This document shows, one piece after another, positions 62,209-64,000 of a stretch of 64,000 nt of DNA. The position numbers and the translations under genes were made by a program. This DNA is from Urechidicola vernalis (GTDB lineage Bacteria > Bacteroidota > Bacteroidia > Flavobacteriales > Flavobacteriaceae). The notes under the pieces were generated by a model. It saw only the letters and a program-made list of their open reading frames with translations. It was not told the DNA's origin and ran no database searches. The stretch lies in contig NZ_JAVRHV010000004.1 in assembly GCF_031846385.1 (NCBI RefSeq), forward strand, positions 1-64,000, in the 5' to 3' direction. Numbering within the stretch: position 1 is the first letter of the stretch; every line of letters begins with the position of its first letter.

Positions 62209-62538
62209 TTAAAGTGAAAACGACTCGCCACAGCCACAAGTCCTATTGGCATTAGGGTTTTGAAAAACAAACCCGGTACCATTTAGACCACCTGAATACT
62301 CTAATGTGGTTCCAATTAGATATAAAAAACTTTTCTTGTCAACAACAATATGAATACCATTGTCTTCAAAAACCTTATCTTCTTCTAATTGCTCTTTGTC
62401 GAATTTTAAATCGTAAGAAAGTCCAGAGCATCCTCCGCTTTTTACACCAACACGAACAAAATCATTTGTTGCATCAAAGCCGTCTTCAGTCATTAATTCA
62501 ACGACTTTCTTTTTCGCTATGTCTGATACTTTTATCAT
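62209..62538 (-). CDS. sufA: A-type Fe-S carrier protein SufA/IscA
   Basis: Carries Fe-S clusters from the scaffold to targets. The three cluster Cys are in GVKSGGCSGLSYDL (about residue 37) and NRTCGCGESFSL at the C-terminus. The 109-aa length is normal. It is the first gene of sufABCD; a -7 box and a TGAT-N4-ATCA palindrome lie upstream. Confidence 0.93.
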   Translation of the reverse strand: MIKVSDIAKKKVVELMTEDGFDATNDFVRVGVKSGGCSGLSYDLKFDKEQLEEDKVFEDNGIHIVVDKKSFLYLIGTTLEYSGGLNGTGFVFQNPNANRTCGCGESFSL

Positions 62539-62573
62539 AATTATTAAAGTATAGATTAATTCTAAATTGGCTG

Positions 62574-62581
62574 CAAATATA
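62574..62581 (-). promoter_or_regulatory. -7 promoter box for sufABCD
   Basis: TATATTTG on the minus strand fits TAnnTTTG and lies 36 bp before the sufA ATG at 62538. It starts the four-gene operon. Confidence 0.45.
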
Positions 62582-62591
62582 GTGACAAAAA

Positions 62592-62605
62592 ATGATATTT
62601 ATCAT
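62592..62605. promoter_or_regulatory. Fnr-type palindrome upstream of sufA
   Basis: ATGATATTTATCAT has the same ATGAT-N4-ATCAT core as the operator upstream of nap. Its centre (62598.5) is about 24 bp beyond the -7 box end, near -30 from the inferred start, so a bound regulator would cover the promoter and more likely repress. Confidence 0.45.
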
Positions 62606-62686
62606 ATACTGTCAATCGAATAAATAGATGTACTAATAGACGTTTTTAATAGTAATGTTCTTACATTTTTAAGCAAGAAACTCTGT

Positions 62687-63769
62687 TTAATTCGGATTTT
62701 GAAAGTCTGGGTTGTTAATGAAAGTAGGGTCTGACAGCGAAAGCAGGAAGGCTTTTAAATCTGATTTGTCAGATTCTGATAATTGTACCCCGCCATTTTC
62801 AACGGCTTTCATTAAAGGGTCGATGGTAGATGAGTGTTGTAATCCTTCAGAATAATGAATGATAACTTCTTCCAAGGTAGCAAAACGACCATCGTGCATA
62901 AATGGTGCGGTAAAGGCTAAATTTCTAAGAGAAGGAGATCTAAATTTCCCGTTGTCTGCAGGGTCTCCAGTTTTGGCTCCTAAGCCTAAATCCGTAAATG
63001 TTGCGTCTAAACCGTTGTTGTGAAAAATATTATCGGTCCATAACGGATTATTAGCATTTCCATGACAATGAAAACAGTCTCCTTTCGATTCATCCATAAA
63101 AATATTGAAACCATTCAATTCTTGAGGAGTCAAAGTTGTTGTGCCGAGTAAATGTTGATCAAATCTTGAGTTTGCGGAAATTAAAGTTCGTTGAAATTGA
63201 GCAATAGCCTTTGTTACTAGAGTCGAGTCTATTTTTACATTGCCAAAGGCTTGGTAAAACAACTCAGTATATTCAGCATGATTCGCTAATTTCTCGGCAT
63301 TAATTTTCCAATCGCTGTGCATTTCAATAGGGTTTACAACGGGTTCTAATGCTTGGTTTTCTAAACTAAAAGCGCGACCATCCCAAAAAAAGTTTTCGTC
63401 GTAATTCCAAGCCAAGTTAAAAATAGGCATGGAGTTTCGTGTACCTAAATCACCGTTTATACCTTCAGAAAAGCGATCGGCATCTGAAAAAGCATTTTCT
63501 GGTGCATGACAGTCTGCACAAGATTGACTATTGTCGCCAGATAAAATTGGGTCAAAAAATAATTTTCTACCCAAATTCACTCCTTCAACCGTTTGAGGAT
63601 TGTCAAAAGGAATTACTGGATCAATAATATTGTCAGAGAATAATTTAGGAATTTCTAAAGGTAATGGAGTCGGTTCGTATGGAGCATAGGTTGTTATTCC
63701 GTCTTCATCACAACTCCATAAAAACAGTAAAACAGAAGTAATAAGTAATATGTTTTTAATTGATTTCAT
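62687..63769 (-). CDS. Diheme cytochrome c peroxidase (MauG/MbnH-like) lipoprotein
   Basis: A 360-aa secreted lipoprotein (lipobox LWSC, Cys20) with two heme sites, CADCH (84-88) and CFHCH (232-236), as in bacterial cytochrome c peroxidases and MauG/MbnH enzymes. The TRNSMPIFNLAWN and APFMHDGRFATLEEVIIHYSEG segments are family-typical. It follows the MbnP-like gene with a 14-bp overlap, so it may act on that protein (MbnH-MbnP type Trp oxidation) rather than as a peroxide scavenger. Confidence 0.9.
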   Translation of the reverse strand: MKSIKNILLITSVLLFLWSCDEDGITTYAPYEPTPLPLEIPKLFSDNIIDPVIPFDNPQTVEGVNLGRKLFFDPILSGDNSQSCADCHAPENAFSDADRFSEGINGDLGTRNSMPIFNLAWNYDENFFWDGRAFSLENQALEPVVNPIEMHSDWKINAEKLANHAEYTELFYQAFGNVKIDSTLVTKAIAQFQRTLISANSRFDQHLLGTTTLTPQELNGFNIFMDESKGDCFHCHGNANNPLWTDNIFHNNGLDATFTDLGLGAKTGDPADNGKFRSPSLRNLAFTAPFMHDGRFATLEEVIIHYSEGLQHSSTIDPLMKAVENGGVQLSESDKSDLKAFLLSLSDPTFINNPDFQNPN

Positions 63770-64000
63770 CTAAGCTAAACACGGATTTTCCATTTACATT
63801 CATTAGTTTTTGCGCATGGTAATTCATCATTAAATCTATATCGTAGGTTTCTAAATCCCAATCGTATGGATTTGTAAACCATTCTGCTATATTCATTCGA
63901 ATATTTATGGTTGATTCTTGTGTGAAATTGAATCCATCCAGTGCTACATTGAAATAATTTTGTTCAAATTCTCCGGGGTTTTTTCTAGCGGTACCCATGT
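63756..64000 (-). CDS. MbnP-family copper-binding protein, C-terminal part (cut by window edge)
   Basis: Only the last ~80 residues are in the window; the frame stays open at the edge. The tail INIRMNIAEWFTNPYDWDLETYD...MMNYHAQKLMNVNGKSVFSLDEI resembles the C-terminus of MbnP-type secreted proteins, which bind copper and are partners of diheme MbnH enzymes. It overlaps the start of the MbnH/peroxidase-like gene by 14 bp. The N-terminal signal and copper site cannot be seen. Confidence 0.65.
   Translation of the reverse strand, partial: MGTARKNPGEFEQNYFNVALDGFNFTQESTINIRMNIAEWFTNPYDWDLETYDIDLMMNYHAQKLMNVNGKSVFSLDEIN

Noticed and set aside
58658..62538. A missing sufS or sufE as a pseudogene in the suf operon
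   Set aside because: No remnant sequence is seen between the genes; gaps are only 6-26 bp.
1..64000. CRISPR arrays, prophage, insertion sequences, rRNA genes
   Set aside because: No regularly spaced repeats, phage structural genes, transposases or rRNA sequence were seen.

Overview
The window is AT-rich chromosomal DNA from a Flavobacteriaceae-type member of the Bacteroidota. Supporting markers are GldH (gliding motility), the IPExxxVDY-family protein, DUF4837, an RNase H with a viroplasmin domain, GlnRS, SufABCD instead of Isc, and repeated -7 promoter boxes of the Bacteroidota form TAnnTTTG. Almost everything is recognisable housekeeping sequence, densely packed on both strands, with no gene-free stretch over 300 bases. 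There is no prophage, CRISPR array or insertion sequence. One tRNA (Cys) is present.

Layout. 1-3.3 kb: a tyrosine recombinase with an unusual N-terminal domain, a short SSB, a YdeI/DUF1801 protein, a small zinc-finger protein and a CBS protein. 3.4-9.1 kb: the block acpP-fabF-rnc-IPExxxVDY-pyk, divergent from purN and RNase H. 9.1-15.4 kb: a six-gene respiratory operon napD-napA-napB-tetraheme lipoprotein-ferredoxin-NrfD. 15.5-25.6 kb: secreted or lipoprotein hydrolases (M43, M14, serine hydrolase, M1, S8) with sufS and an MBL hydrolase. 25.7-28.6 kb: tRNA-Cys, folB, a Zn-ribbon protein and glnS. 28.6-40.1 kb: a long minus-strand run, trhO-trhP-ferredoxin-ricT-gldH-PBP1A-scoAB-xth-mltD-DUF4837. 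40.3-58.5 kb: mixed housekeeping genes (asd, YgiQ, trxA, prolyl oligopeptidase, an orphan ABC ATPase, dinB, gdhA, pheS, gpsA, a flippase, dut). 58.7-62.5 kb: sufABCD. 62.7-64 kb: a diheme peroxidase and the end of an MbnP-like gene, cut by the window edge.

How the genes work together. The best candidate for an unusual system is the nap operon. Periplasmic nitrate reductase NapA is not joined to NapC or NapGH. It sits with a NrfD-type membrane quinol oxidase, a multi-cluster ferredoxin carrying an extended Tat signal, a tetraheme lipoprotein and a NapB whose diheme unit is duplicated. The inferred route is menaquinol > NrfD > ferredoxin > tetraheme lipoprotein > tetraheme NapB > NapA. A perfect 20-bp palindrome of Crp/Fnr type (TGAT-N4-ATCA) lies about 42 bp upstream of the predicted transcription start, the classical activator position. 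The same core recurs in front of sufA, which may link nitrate respiration and Fe-S assembly through one regulator.

Other points of interest are the neighbouring TrhP and TrhO genes (two routes to the same tRNA modification, plus a ferredoxin), a secreted protein made of six 14-residue repeats, a strong inverted repeat across the flippase promoter, and a REP-like palindromic element after dut. Several long open frames had to be shortened because promoters, terminators or neighbouring stops fall inside their 5' ends.
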